DNA of 64,000 nucleotides, from contig NZ_LAQL01000002.1 in assembly GCF_001026905.1 (NCBI RefSeq), positions 62,001-126,000 on the forward strand, read 5' to 3'. A program made the translations under genes and the position numbers. The stretch is from Kiloniella spongiae. Lineage in GTDB: Bacteria; Pseudomonadota; Alphaproteobacteria; Kiloniellales; Kiloniellaceae. A model generated the notes under the pieces. The model did not search any database and had not been told where the DNA came from. It worked only from the letters and a program-made list of their open reading frames with translations. Positions 36,146-45,242 of the stretch are shown here, piece by piece; position 1 is the first letter of the stretch; every line of letters starts with the position of its first letter.

Positions 36146-37225
36146 TTATTGATTATTTTTACGAAGTTGATCAAGCGGCAGGTATGGCACAACACCATCC
36201 TGATCTGATCCCAAAATAACCTTATCGGTTGCTTTGAGAACTTTTTGCATCGTTTCAAGATACATACGTCGCGTGGTCACTTCCGGATTTTGTTTGTACT
36301 CGCGATAAACAGAAAGGAAACGATCGGCCTCACCTGTCGCCTCATTTACAAGACGCTCTTTATAAGCTTCAGCGTCCTGAATTTGTCTTTGAGCTTCACC
36401 ACGTGCACGCGGGATGATATCATTACGATACTTTTCCGCTTCATTACGAGCACGGTCTTTATCCTGCAAAGAACGCTGAACATCATCAAAAGCATCAATC
36501 ACAGCAGCCGGAGGCTGTACGTTTTGCAATTGGACTTCTGTAATAAGAATACCGGCTTCATAGCCATCAAGAATGGATTGTAAAAGAACCTGTGTTTGCG
36601 TTTGAATATCATCACGCGCTTCGGTTAACGCAGGTTGAATATCTGTACGCCCGATAATTTCACGCAATGCTGATTCGGCTGCAATTTTAACTGTAGCTTC
36701 CGGTTCGCGGATATTAAACAGGAATTGTCCCGGATCTGAAATCTTCCACTGAAGGGTCAAATGAATATCAATGATATTCTGGTCTCCTGTCAGCATCAAA
36801 CTTTCTTCTGCAACAGCTCTGCTTTGCGTCCGTCCACCAGTATTATTTCCACGGAAACCAATATCAATCTGGTGAATATTTGTTACTTCCGGTGTAAGAA
36901 CTGTCTGGATTGGATAAGGATAATGCCAGTTCAGACCTGCTTCAGTCGTCTTCACCCACTTACCAAACTGCAGGACAACCCCCTGTTGGTTAGGCTCGAC
37001 ACGATAAAAACCGGATGCAAGCCATAAAAGCAAGACTACACCGAGGATAAAAACAAAGCCTTTACCACTGAAATTACCGCCGCCTGGGATCATTTCCTTG
37101 ACCCGGTCCTGACTCTTGCGAATCATATCTTCGATATCAGGTGGACGTTGTCCACCGCCACCGCCGCCACCATTGCCGCCGCCCCAAGGGCCACCGCCGC
37201 CAGAACCTTTATTTTCCCAAGGCAT
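36146..37225 (-). CDS. hflK: HflK, FtsH protease modulator
   Basis: 359 residues. The Gly-rich N-terminus (GSGGGGPWGGGNGGGGGGG, followed by QRPPDIEDMI) is typical, then one membrane helix (GFVFILGVVLLLWLASGFYR), the SPFH domain beginning VEPNQQGVVLQFGKWV, and an extended coiled coil. It partners HflC. AGGGA precedes the ATG. Divergent from mrp with about 250-265 bp between. Confidence 0.96.
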   Translation of the reverse strand: MPWENKGSGGGGPWGGGNGGGGGGGQRPPDIEDMIRKSQDRVKEMIPGGGNFSGKGFVFILGVVLLLWLASGFYRVEPNQQGVVLQFGKWVKTTEAGLNWHYPYPIQTVLTPEVTNIHQIDIGFRGNNTGGRTQSRAVAEESLMLTGDQNIIDIHLTLQWKISDPGQFLFNIREPEATVKIAAESALREIIGRTDIQPALTEARDDIQTQTQVLLQSILDGYEAGILITEVQLQNVQPPAAVIDAFDDVQRSLQDKDRARNEAEKYRNDIIPRARGEAQRQIQDAEAYKERLVNEATGEADRFLSVYREYKQNPEVTTRRMYLETMQKVLKATDKVILGSDQDGVVPYLPLDQLRKNNQ

Positions 37226-37491
37226 CTATTTTCCCTGTATTAATCAATTAATAATGCAAACGAATTTGCTTGAATCTGTCACTAAATGCACCTGTTTTTC
37301 AAGCCCAGTGCAACAGAAAACTAAATATTTTCCACAGAGGGTGCGTCAATTCCCTCTTATCTTTGTCGTGGACCCTACCATATAATCAAGGCATAACACT
37401 TTAATCAACTGTGCCAGAGACCAACAAAGAGTACCTGCACATATTGTACAAGTTGTGAAGAATTCAAGTTTAATTCATGGGGAATTCAGGG

Positions 37492-38610
37492 ATGAGTAAG
37501 GTTACAGAGCAACAAATTCTCGATACTTTGAGAACGATTGTAGAACCTCAGAGTAAAAAGGATATTGTCAGCCTTGGAATGATTTCTGGCCTTATCATTA
37601 AAGAGGGCAATGTCGGATTTTCCATTGAGATTGATCCTACACAGGCTGCAGAGATGGAATCTTTACGTAAATCTGCAGAGAAAGCAGTTCATGCTCTCGA
37701 TGGTGTTTTATCTGTCAGCGCGATTCTCACCGCCGATAATGCTCCTGGTGAATCCAAAGCTCAAGCATCCCCACCACCAAAAGCCGCGCCCTCTCCCGGC
37801 CCCGGCAACAAAATAGAGCTTAAAGGTATCAAGCACATTATTGCCGTTGCTAGTGGGAAGGGCGGTGTTGGAAAATCAACAACAGCGATTAACCTAGCTT
37901 TGTCCCTTGCCAAACAGGGTCTAAAAATAGGTCTGATGGATGCAGATATCTATGGCCCGTCCCAACCCCGAATGATGGGGATCACGGGAAAACCATCATC
38001 GCCGGATGGCAAAACTCTGTTGCCCATGGAAAGACACGGCATCAAATGTATGTCTGTTGGTTTTCTGGTTGCAGAAGACACACCCATGATCTGGCGTGGT
38101 CCGATGGTCCAAAGTGCTTTAACCCAAATGTTGCGCGATGTTGTTTGGGGTGAACTGGATCTCCTGATTGTAGATATGCCGCCAGGAACAGGTGATGCAC
38201 AATTAACCATGGCACAACAGGTTCCCCTTAACGGCGCCGTTATTGTTTCCACGCCACAGGACATTGCCTTACTCGATGCGCGCAAAGGCCTAAATATGTT
38301 CCGTAAAGTTGACGTGCCAGTCCTTGGTATTATTGAAAATATGAGCGTTTACATCTGCCCAGAGTGTGGACACGAAGCCCATATCTTTGGCGAACACGGT
38401 GCTCGCGCCGAAGCTGAAAAAATGAAGACGCCTTTCCTCGGTGAAATGCCGCTGCATATCGACATCAGAATGACATCCGACGAAGGTGAGCCCATCGTCA
38501 TTTCATCGCCCGACGGTGAGCATGCCAAACGCTATGCTGAAATCGCAGATAAAGTCTGGGCAAGCCTATCCAGCACAGAGCGAAAAGCACCTTCTATCTC
38601 GATGGAATAA
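37492..38610 (+). CDS. mrp: Mrp/ApbC-type iron-sulfur carrier ATPase
   Basis: 372 residues. An N-terminal MIP18/DUF59 domain (residues 1-85) is linked by a Pro-rich segment to a ParA-like ATPase with GKGGVGKSTTAINLALSL, VDMPPGTGDAQLT and the cluster-binding CPEC in VYICPECGHE. It carries or inserts Fe-S clusters. GGGGA lies eight bases before the ATG I chose; an ATG five codons upstream is also in frame. Followed by an independent terminator. Confidence 0.95.
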   Translation: MSKVTEQQILDTLRTIVEPQSKKDIVSLGMISGLIIKEGNVGFSIEIDPTQAAEMESLRKSAEKAVHALDGVLSVSAILTADNAPGESKAQASPPPKAAPSPGPGNKIELKGIKHIIAVASGKGGVGKSTTAINLALSLAKQGLKIGLMDADIYGPSQPRMMGITGKPSSPDGKTLLPMERHGIKCMSVGFLVAEDTPMIWRGPMVQSALTQMLRDVVWGELDLLIVDMPPGTGDAQLTMAQQVPLNGAVIVSTPQDIALLDARKGLNMFRKVDVPVLGIIENMSVYICPECGHEAHIFGEHGARAEAEKMKTPFLGEMPLHIDIRMTSDEGEPIVISSPDGEHAKRYAEIADKVWASLSSTERKAPSISME

Positions 38611-38647
38611 CGCTCGCTTTTCGAAACCACAATTGACTCTACATTTA

Positions 38648-38680
38648 AAAGTCCTGCGGAATTTTCCCAGGGCTTTTTTT
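38648..38680 (+). terminator. Rho-independent terminator after mrp
   Basis: AAAGTCCTG pairs with CAGGGCTTT (9 bp with one G-T), followed by a seven-T run, 38 bp after the mrp stop. Confidence 0.88.
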
Positions 38681-38766
38681 ACATCATATTTTTACACCAT
38701 TTTGAGAATTTCATTTTTTATGAGAGTCTTTCTAAACTGATTAGACTGTCTTTGGTGTATTCGACA

Positions 38767-39567
38767 ATGAGGGTAACAACAGTATATTTCAAACGCCTAG
38801 TTAACATCGCTTTAGGCTTGTTTCTCACGAGTTCTCTCTGTGTCAAAACCACATATGGGATTGAGTTGAAACCCGTAGATCTGGAATTGGTCTTGGCCGT
38901 TGATGTCTCTCACAGTGTTGACGAATACGAAGCAGACCTTCAACGCCGGGGCTATATCGAAGCCCTAAAAGACCCAGATGTTATTGACAGTATTCGCTCT
39001 GGCCCCTTAGGGCGCATCGCCGTGACCTATATCGAATGGGCAGGAGAGCAGCACCAAATCAAAGTCGTGGAATGGTCTATTCTCGACAGCCATAAAAGTG
39101 CAAAAACCTTCGCAGACAAGCTCACGCGACGTCCCATAAGTTCGGCACCCTCAACATCCATCAGCCGAATGATAGATGTTGCCAGCTATGAAATTAGCCA
39201 CAATGATTTCATAGCACCAAGATCCGTCATTGATATCTCCGGGGATGGTCCAAACAGCGACGGACGACACGTTCAACAAGCCAGAAACGATGCTATTAAT
39301 CAGGGCATCACCATTAATGGGCTACCCGTTTTATCTTTTCGTCCCAATCCTAACGGCCTCGGCGCACCATCTGCATGGCTTGGGGCTTACTACCTTAAAA
39401 ATGTTATTGGTGGAGAAAATGCTTTCCTGATTGAAGTTCTTGGGTTTGAAGCTTTTAGTGAAATCCTAAAAGAAAAGCTCAAACGCGAAATCAAAGGTAC
39501 ATCAGAGATTGCCTTCAACAAGCCTCAAAGCTTTGGCAACCCTGACAAAAGAAACAGAACTTACTAA
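38767..39567 (+). CDS. DUF1194 domain protein, secreted VWA-like
   Basis: 266 residues. A signal peptide (FKRLVNIALGLFLTSSLC, cleaved near residue 30) is followed by a von Willebrand A-like domain starting ELVLAVDVSHSVDEYEADLQ, with an intact DxSxS metal site, and later VIDISGDGPNSDG. DUF1194 proteins are exported and of unknown function; the fold suggests protein-protein contact in the periplasm. GTG and TTG codons upstream are in frame, but ATG is the likely start. Confidence 0.85.
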   Translation: MRVTTVYFKRLVNIALGLFLTSSLCVKTTYGIELKPVDLELVLAVDVSHSVDEYEADLQRRGYIEALKDPDVIDSIRSGPLGRIAVTYIEWAGEQHQIKVVEWSILDSHKSAKTFADKLTRRPISSAPSTSISRMIDVASYEISHNDFIAPRSVIDISGDGPNSDGRHVQQARNDAINQGITINGLPVLSFRPNPNGLGAPSAWLGAYYLKNVIGGENAFLIEVLGFEAFSEILKEKLKREIKGTSEIAFNKPQSFGNPDKRNRTY

Positions 39568-39576
39568 TAGCTCCTT

Positions 39577-40080
39577 TTACACCCGATTAGAAATAACAAA
39601 GGCATATCCTGGTGTATTACCGTCCGGCGCATGTACTTCCCGGGAAATTTCCGTCCATTCTTCTGCTTTTGTTTCAGGAAAAAAAGCATCTGCTTCAGGG
39701 GCCAGATCAACTTCTGTGATGTAGAGACGATCTGCCAGATCAATGGACTGCGTATAGATTTGCGCCCCCCCAATGATCATTAACTCGTCACCGCCTATAT
39801 GCTGAACTTCTTCACGAGCCAATCTCAAGGCATCTTCCAGACTTGAACTCAGACTTACACCTTCTGCTCTAAAACTTACATCCCGGGTAATCACAATATT
39901 TAGGCGTCCCGGTAATGGGCGACCTATGGATTGAAAAGTTTTGCGCCCCATGATAACCGGCTTGCCCATTGTCTGCGCCTTGAAAAATTTCAAATCACCC
40001 GGAATGTGCCATGGCATAACGTTATCTTTCCCGATCGCTCGGTTTTTTCCGTGGGCCACAATCAGGGATACAGTCGTCAT
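39577..40080 (-). CDS. folA: Dihydrofolate reductase
   Basis: 167 residues from MTTVSLIVAHGKNRAIGKDN. Trp/Asp-containing MPWHIPGDLKFFKAQTMGKP, VIMGRKTFQSIGRPLPGR and IGGAQIYTQSIDLADRLYIT are the classical DHFR blocks. It regenerates tetrahydrofolate used by ThyA, encoded 10 kb away on the same strand. The open frame extends seven codons upstream, but ATG-MTTV matches homologues. It converges on the DUF1194 gene with 9 bp between. Confidence 0.96.
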   Translation of the reverse strand: MTTVSLIVAHGKNRAIGKDNVMPWHIPGDLKFFKAQTMGKPVIMGRKTFQSIGRPLPGRLNIVITRDVSFRAEGVSLSSSLEDALRLAREEVQHIGGDELMIIGGAQIYTQSIDLADRLYITEVDLAPEADAFFPETKAEEWTEISREVHAPDGNTPGYAFVISNRV

Positions 40081-40282
40081 CAACTCACTCTTTTCAATCA
40101 CACATTATTAGAAGAAAACACTAAATCAAGGTAAGTGGATCCCCTCAATTAACCTAGATTTCAGATTATCTATGAAAGCTGCTGGTCAAAGACGGATAAA
40201 ATATCCTATTATACAGCCCAGCCGTCATTGGCAATGAAGGCATCATAATTAAGCAATTATAAAAACGGAAGCCCAAAACCGA

Positions 40283-40966
40283 ATGGCCGACACTAATAAT
40301 AAATCAGGCGGTTTTAAACGCCAAACGATCACCGAAGCGGTGGCAGAAGCTCTCAGAGAAGAAATACTTTCAGGACAGCAAAAAGAAGGCGCCCAACTAA
40401 GACAGGATGCCATTGCTTCGCGCTTTAACGTCAGCAGAATTCCCGTTCGTGAAGCTTTGCGACAACTGGAAGCCGAAGGTCTGGTTACCTTCTATGCCCA
40501 CAAAGGCGCCGTTGTCTCGGCTCTATCCCGCGAAGAAATCCGCGAACTTTTTGACATCAGACGCTTGCTGGAAGGTGATTTGATCTCTCGCGCAATCCCC
40601 AGAATGCCGCCGGAACTTATTCAGGACGCAGAAAACATCCTTAACCGCTACGATGTCGCGCTTGAAAATGGCGAAGTATCTTTGTGGGGCGAGCTAAACG
40701 CAGAGTTTCACCACATCCTCTATATCGCAGCCGAACGCCCAAAAACCTTGGCAATTGTGCAAAACCTGCACAATAATATTGATCGCTATCTACGCATACA
40801 ACTGCACAGTGCAGGCGCTCGGGCAAAAGCACGCGATGACCATTGGGATCTACTCAAATTCTGTAAAGCTGGTGACGTTCAATCTGCCGCCGATCTACTG
40901 GATCGTCATATTGAAGCTGGTTGTGAAAATTTGATTGAATTTCTCGATGAGCAATCTGTAGGCTAA
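40283..40966 (+). CDS. GntR-family (FCD) transcriptional regulator of the hydroxyproline cluster
   Basis: 227 residues. The N-terminal winged HTH has LRQDAIASRFNVSRIPVREA then LRQLEAEGLV; the C-terminal all-helical FCD domain (LFDIRRLLEGDLISRAIPRM, FHHILYIAAERPK) binds ligand, often with metal. It is encoded immediately before hydroxyproline catabolic genes on the same strand and is the likely local repressor. The palindrome TTGTATACAA in the cluster is the sort of site FadR/FCD proteins bind. GGAAG lies about twelve bases before the ATG. Followed by its own terminator. Confidence 0.92.
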   Translation: MADTNNKSGGFKRQTITEAVAEALREEILSGQQKEGAQLRQDAIASRFNVSRIPVREALRQLEAEGLVTFYAHKGAVVSALSREEIRELFDIRRLLEGDLISRAIPRMPPELIQDAENILNRYDVALENGEVSLWGELNAEFHHILYIAAERPKTLAIVQNLHNNIDRYLRIQLHSAGARAKARDDHWDLLKFCKAGDVQSAADLLDRHIEAGCENLIEFLDEQSVG

Positions 40967-41021
40967 CGCTTATCAATGAACAGCAACAGACGCCTAGTCG
41001 TTACATTGAAATAATTAGACG

Positions 41022-41053
41022 AAAAAAGCGGCTTTATTAATTGCTGCTTTTTT
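41022..41053 (+). terminator. Rho-independent terminator after the GntR gene
   Basis: AAAAAAGCGGC and GCTGCTTTTTT pair over 11 bp (one G-T) around a 10-base AT loop, followed by T-rich sequence. It separates the regulator from the catabolic genes. Confidence 0.88.
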
Positions 41054-41067
41054 CTTGGGATAAATTC

Positions 41068-41079
41068 ATTGTATAAAAT
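41068..41079 (+). promoter_or_regulatory. Probable GntR operator half-variant before dehydratase gene
   Basis: ATTGTATAAAAT differs at one base from the symmetrical ATTGTATACAAT found in the downstream gap. It lies 31 bp before the dehydratase start, where a repressor would block transcription. Confidence 0.55.
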
Positions 41080-41109
41080 ATTCAAAACTTAGCGTTCAGG
41101 CAAAATACG

Positions 41110-42117
41110 ATGACCGACCTTAAAATCAAAACAGTAGAGATGCATACTGGCGGGGAACCTCTGCGGATCATCACAGATGGATATCCAGAGATCCAAGGGG
41201 CAACTATTCTCGAAAAACGTCGTTATGTCAGAGATAATCTTGATCATCTGAGACACCTCCTTATGTTCGAACCGCGCGGACATTACGATATGTATGGCGC
41301 CCTTCTCGTCGAACCATGCCATCCTGAAGCAGATCTTGGTGTGCTTTTTCTTCATAATGAAGGCTACAGCACGATGTGCGGGCACGCTGTTATTGCCCTT
41401 GGGCGCTATGCCATTGATCAAGGCATCGTCAAAGCAGTCGAACCGACAACAACGGTCAAGATTGAATGTCCCTGTGGTCTTGTCATTGCTGATGTGGATG
41501 TGAAAGATGGGAAGAGTAGTACTGTTTCTTTCCGTTCGGTTCCCGCCTTTGCTTTCCTGACAGATCAAACGATTGATGTACCAAGATACCATACAATCAC
41601 ATACGACATAGGATATGGCGGGGCCTTCTATGCACTGGTTTCAGCAAAGCAGTTGGGACTAGATATACATAAAACCCCGACAAGAGACCTTGTTGATGCA
41701 GCAGATGCTATTAGCTCTGCCATAAAGGCATCTGTTCAATTAACACACCCGGAATCCGAAGATCTAGCTTTTCTCTACGGTACGATTTTAACTGATGGCG
41801 AAGACCAGTTTTCAGCGACACCAACAGCAAATATTTGTGTCTTTGCGGATCGACAGGTTGATCGAAGTCCTACGGGTTCAGGTGTCACAGCACGCATCGC
41901 TGTTCAGGTCGCAAAAAAACAAATCGAAGCAGGACAAACCCGCCAGTTTGAAAGTGTTACAAAAAGTTTGTTCAATGCAACAGCAGAAGAGATTTTGACC
42001 TACGGTCCAGGTCAAGCCGTTCGAGTTCGAGTTAAAGGAAAAGCGAACTATACAGGTGAATCCATTTTCACAATTGAAGAAGATGATCAAATTGGTCAGG
42101 GATTTCTATTAAAGTAA
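41110..42117 (+). CDS. Trans-3-hydroxy-L-proline dehydratase (proline racemase family, Cys/Thr type)
   Basis: 335 residues of proline racemase fold. The first catalytic residue is Cys90 (STMCGHAVIALG), but the second is Thr255 (VDRSPTGSGVTAR) instead of Cys. A Cys/Thr pair is the mark of trans-3-hydroxy-L-proline dehydratases (human L3HYPDH type), which eliminate water to give pyrroline-2-carboxylate rather than racemising. It is the first enzyme gene of the cluster, 31 bp after a probable operator. Pyrroline-2-carboxylate reductase is not seen in this window. Confidence 0.88.
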   Translation: MTDLKIKTVEMHTGGEPLRIITDGYPEIQGATILEKRRYVRDNLDHLRHLLMFEPRGHYDMYGALLVEPCHPEADLGVLFLHNEGYSTMCGHAVIALGRYAIDQGIVKAVEPTTTVKIECPCGLVIADVDVKDGKSSTVSFRSVPAFAFLTDQTIDVPRYHTITYDIGYGGAFYALVSAKQLGLDIHKTPTRDLVDAADAISSAIKASVQLTHPESEDLAFLYGTILTDGEDQFSATPTANICVFADRQVDRSPTGSGVTARIAVQVAKKQIEAGQTRQFESVTKSLFNATAEEILTYGPGQAVRVRVKGKANYTGESIFTIEEDDQIGQGFLLK

Positions 42118-42173
42118 TAAAGATTCAAAGTGATAGCGATAAGCTATACATAGAATCGTTCCTCAACATTAAA

Positions 42174-42189
42174 ATATTGTATACAATAT
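42174..42189 (+). promoter_or_regulatory. Perfect 16-bp palindromic operator, probable GntR/FCD site
   Basis: ATATTGTATACAATAT is its own reverse complement, with core TTGTATACAA. Sites of this form are bound by FCD-type GntR regulators. It probably controls the ALDH-oxidase-epimerase part of the cluster. Confidence 0.7.
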
Positions 42190-42263
42190 CCAGTTAATAC
42201 ATATAATAGCCGCAAAGCCTAATCAGGCCAGACACAAACATACGGAATTGATAGTCTCTGGCT

Positions 42264-42353
42264 ATGACAATTACTGGCCATACCGAAGACAGTCCAGTCG
42301 ATAAAAAAACAAATATCACAACCCGAAATGAACGGGTATTTGATTTAGAATGA
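42264..42353 (+). other. Possible 29-codon small ORF or gene remnant
   Basis: ATG to TGA encodes a hydrophilic peptide starting MTITGHTEDSPVDKK, with no recognisable domain. No Shine-Dalgarno sequence is evident. It could be a short leader ORF, the N-terminal stub of a deleted gene, or chance. It would explain why the aldehyde dehydrogenase gene has such a long leader. Confidence 0.25.
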
Positions 42354-42435
42354 TCGCCAATCAACTAGATCAAAAAAATAAGAGATCAAACAGATAGATG
42401 ATGTTCATCATCCCCAAACCAAGGGAGTATAAGTC

Positions 42436-43866
42436 TTGAAACAGAATTACATTAACGGCCAGTTTGTTGAAGGTTCAGCAGCCCGTGATAATATTAATCC
42501 ATCGAATACATCAGAAATCGTTGGTGTTTACACCCAGGCCGATGCAACACAAACCCGTGAAGCAATTGATGTTGCAGATGTCGCGGCAAAAAGCTGGTCA
42601 CAGTCAACACCACAACAACGCTTTGATGTACTCGATGCAATCGGCACAGAACTTCTGGCAAGAAAAGCAGAGCTTGGTGAGCTTCTTTCACGTGAAGAAG
42701 GCAAAACCCTTGCAGAAGGTATCGGAGAAACAGCACGCGCAGGTCAAATCTTCAAATTCTTTGCGGGTGAAGCGCTACGCCTTAAAGGTGACAAACTTGC
42801 CTCGGTACGTCCCGGCGTAGAGGTTGAAGTTGTCAGAGAAGCTTTGGGTGTTGTTGGTATTATTACCCCATGGAACTTCCCGATTGCCATTCCTGCATGG
42901 AAAATTGCCCCTGCAATTTGTTACGGTAACGCCATCGTCTTCAAACCTGCTGACCTAGTTCCCGGTTGTGGTTGGGCACTGGCTGACATCATTTCACGCT
43001 CTGGCTTACCAGAAGGTGTCTTCAACCTTGTCATGGGTCGGGGTTCTGTTGTTGGCGAAGAAATTCTAACCAACCCTAAAGTAAATGGTGTTAGCTTCAC
43101 CGGTTCAGTCGCAACTGGCCGACATGTTGCTGCCACCTGTGCCGGACGTATGGCAAAATTCCAACTGGAAATGGGTGGCAAGAACCCTCTCGTTGTTCTT
43201 GATGATGCAGATCTTGATATTGCGGTTGAAACTGCTGTTCAAGGCGCATACTTCTCAACTGGTCAGCGCTGTACAGCATCTTCACGTCTGATCGTGACCG
43301 AGGGTGTTCACGATGAATTTGTAGCGAAAGCAATCACAAGACTTGAGCAACTCAAAATCGATAATGCCCTGTCTGACGGCGTTCACATCGGCCCGGTTGT
43401 TGATGAAAGTCAGTTAAAACAAGATCTGGATTACATTCGTATTGGCCAAGACGAAGGTGCAAAGCTTGCGTATGGTGGCGAACTTCTGGAACGTACAACC
43501 AAAGGATTCTATCTATCCCCGGCTCTCTTTACAGAAACTGGCAACTCAATGCGTATCAATCGCGAAGAAATCTTCGGGCCTGTTGCTTCTGTGATCCGTG
43601 TTGCTGACTATGATCAAGCTCTTGCTGTTGCTAATGACACAGAGTTTGGTTTGTCATCCGGTATCTGCACAACATCCCTGAAATACGCATCGGACTTCAA
43701 GCGCAATGCCAAGGCAGGTATGGCTATGGTGAACCTACCGACAGCAGGCGTTGATTATCATGTTCCATTCGGTGGCACCAAAGGATCAAGTTATGGCAGT
43801 AGAGAACAAGGTAGTTATGCTGCTGAGTTCTTCACAACAGTAAAAACTGCCTATACGCTGCCATAA
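42436..43866 (+). CDS. 2-oxoglutarate semialdehyde dehydrogenase-like ALDH
   Basis: 476 residues of NAD(P)+-dependent aldehyde dehydrogenase. Asn147 in TPWNFPIAIP, Glu245 in LEMGGKNP and the nucleophile Cys279 in GQRCTASSR are intact. In a hydroxyproline cluster the expected reaction is 2-oxoglutarate semialdehyde to 2-oxoglutarate, the last step. The start is TTG with AAGGGAG eight bases upstream; no ATG precedes the conserved N-terminus (NYINGQFVEG). The DadA-like oxidase gene follows after 35 bp. Confidence 0.92.
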   Translation: MKQNYINGQFVEGSAARDNINPSNTSEIVGVYTQADATQTREAIDVADVAAKSWSQSTPQQRFDVLDAIGTELLARKAELGELLSREEGKTLAEGIGETARAGQIFKFFAGEALRLKGDKLASVRPGVEVEVVREALGVVGIITPWNFPIAIPAWKIAPAICYGNAIVFKPADLVPGCGWALADIISRSGLPEGVFNLVMGRGSVVGEEILTNPKVNGVSFTGSVATGRHVAATCAGRMAKFQLEMGGKNPLVVLDDADLDIAVETAVQGAYFSTGQRCTASSRLIVTEGVHDEFVAKAITRLEQLKIDNALSDGVHIGPVVDESQLKQDLDYIRIGQDEGAKLAYGGELLERTTKGFYLSPALFTETGNSMRINREEIFGPVASVIRVADYDQALAVANDTEFGLSSGICTTSLKYASDFKRNAKAGMAMVNLPTAGVDYHVPFGGTKGSSYGSREQGSYAAEFFTTVKTAYTLP

Positions 43867-43901
43867 GGTAACAACTACGACTCAGCCTTTGGAGATTACG
43901 G

Positions 43902-45158
43902 ATGAGCGCGGGAACGAAAAAGAACATACTCGTTGTTGGATCGGGTATCATTGGTCTTTGCAGTGCGAGCTATCTTTTAAAAGATGGTCATTCTGTAACT
44001 ATTATTGAACGCGATCACCTCGGCGATGGCGCTTCTTGCGGTAATGCGGGTGCAATTGCCGCAACAGAAATCGTTCCCTTCGCTCTTCCCGGACTTTGGA
44101 AAGATGTACCCGGCTGGTTATTGGATCCTTTGGGTCCTCTATCGCTTCGCCTGACCTATTTACCAAAGTTCCTCCCCTGGCTGTATCTGTTCCTAAAATC
44201 CAGTAGCCATCAACAGGTAGAAAAAACAGCTTCGGCTATGAGTGCCTATCTGAAGACTGCTTTTGATGACTACACTCCCCTTCTTAGTGAGGCTGGATTG
44301 CAATCGCTTTTGAAAACAGAAGGATCACTGACCGTTTACAAAAGTGAAAAGGGAAGAGAAAAAGATTCCTATTACTGGGATCTGACACGCAGAAACGGAA
44401 TTGAAGCCCAGAACCTTTCCCGATCAGAAATTATGGACCGCGAACCCCAGTTGGGTGAGTTAGCAAAATGTGGCGTCTACACCCCACATTGGGGACACTT
44501 TGCCAATCCAGCAGATTTAGTCAAAGGTCTTGCGGAACAGTTTACCCGTAATGGCGGCACCTACATTACGGATGAAGTTGAACAGATTGAGCATCAGGAC
44601 AATCAACCCTCTTCGGCCATAACCAAGGGTGGACAGAATATCGCGTTTGATCAGTTGGTAGTTTGTGCCGGTGCCTGGTCCGCACGTCTGGCGAAGAAAC
44701 TCGGCGATAGCTTTCCGCTGGATACCGAGCGTGGCTATAACACAACACTGCCGACCCCCGATGTTAGTCTTAACAATATGGTTCTTTTTGCAGAGGATAA
44801 GTTTGTCGCTACCCCCATGAGCGTCGGCCTGCGTATCGGTGGGGCCGTTGAGTTTGCTGGTATTGAGGCTGAACCCAATTACAAGCGGTGTGATACGCTT
44901 TTAACCCTTGCCAAAAACTACATGCCAAATCTGAATGGCACCGATGGAACGAAATGGATGGGGCGGCGACCTTCAACCCCCGACAGTGTTCCCGTCATTA
45001 GTCAATCGGGCCAGCACTCAAATGTTCATTACGCCTTTGGCCACGGACACCTTGGTATCACAGGCGGTGCCGTCACTGGGCGAACGATCGCTAATATGGT
45101 GTCTGGTCGACCAGCAGGTTTTGATCTCAAGCCTTTTAGAATTGACCGCTTTAACTAA
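43902..45158 (+). CDS. FAD-dependent D-amino acid dehydrogenase-like enzyme (probable cis-4-hydroxy-D-proline oxidase)
   Basis: 418 residues of DAO/DadA family. The FAD dinucleotide motif is VVGSGIIGLCSASYLL (9-24), followed by ERDHLGDGASCGNAGAIAA; GRRPSTPDSVPVIS and FGHGHLGITGGAVTGR are at the C-terminus. Between an ALDH and a 4-hydroxyproline epimerase it most likely oxidises cis-4-hydroxy-D-proline to pyrroline-4-hydroxy-2-carboxylate, passing electrons to the respiratory chain. GGAG precedes the ATG. The following deaminase (DapA-like HypD) is missing from the cluster. Confidence 0.88.
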   Translation: MSAGTKKNILVVGSGIIGLCSASYLLKDGHSVTIIERDHLGDGASCGNAGAIAATEIVPFALPGLWKDVPGWLLDPLGPLSLRLTYLPKFLPWLYLFLKSSSHQQVEKTASAMSAYLKTAFDDYTPLLSEAGLQSLLKTEGSLTVYKSEKGREKDSYYWDLTRRNGIEAQNLSRSEIMDREPQLGELAKCGVYTPHWGHFANPADLVKGLAEQFTRNGGTYITDEVEQIEHQDNQPSSAITKGGQNIAFDQLVVCAGAWSARLAKKLGDSFPLDTERGYNTTLPTPDVSLNNMVLFAEDKFVATPMSVGLRIGGAVEFAGIEAEPNYKRCDTLLTLAKNYMPNLNGTDGTKWMGRRPSTPDSVPVISQSGQHSNVHYAFGHGHLGITGGAVTGRTIANMVSGRPAGFDLKPFRIDRFN

Positions 45159-45242
45159 TCAATTTCAACTTTACCAACAATAATAAAGCCCCAAACAGTA
45201 AAGCCCTGACTGGGCAGAAAGCTTTCATAAGGATAAACACAC

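Larger units (their letters stand above)
42118..42435. other. 318-bp non-coding interval inside the hydroxyproline cluster
   Basis: Holds the 16-bp palindrome at 42174-42189, a 29-codon open frame at 42264-42353 and, at its end, the AAGGGAG ribosome site of the aldehyde dehydrogenase gene. The rest is AT-rich with no recognisable gene. The operator is about 246 bp from the next start codon, leaving a long leader. Confidence 0.5.

Noticed and set aside
41089-41592. Long minus-strand open frame opposite the dehydratase gene
   Set aside because: No domain and fully antisense to a well-supported gene.
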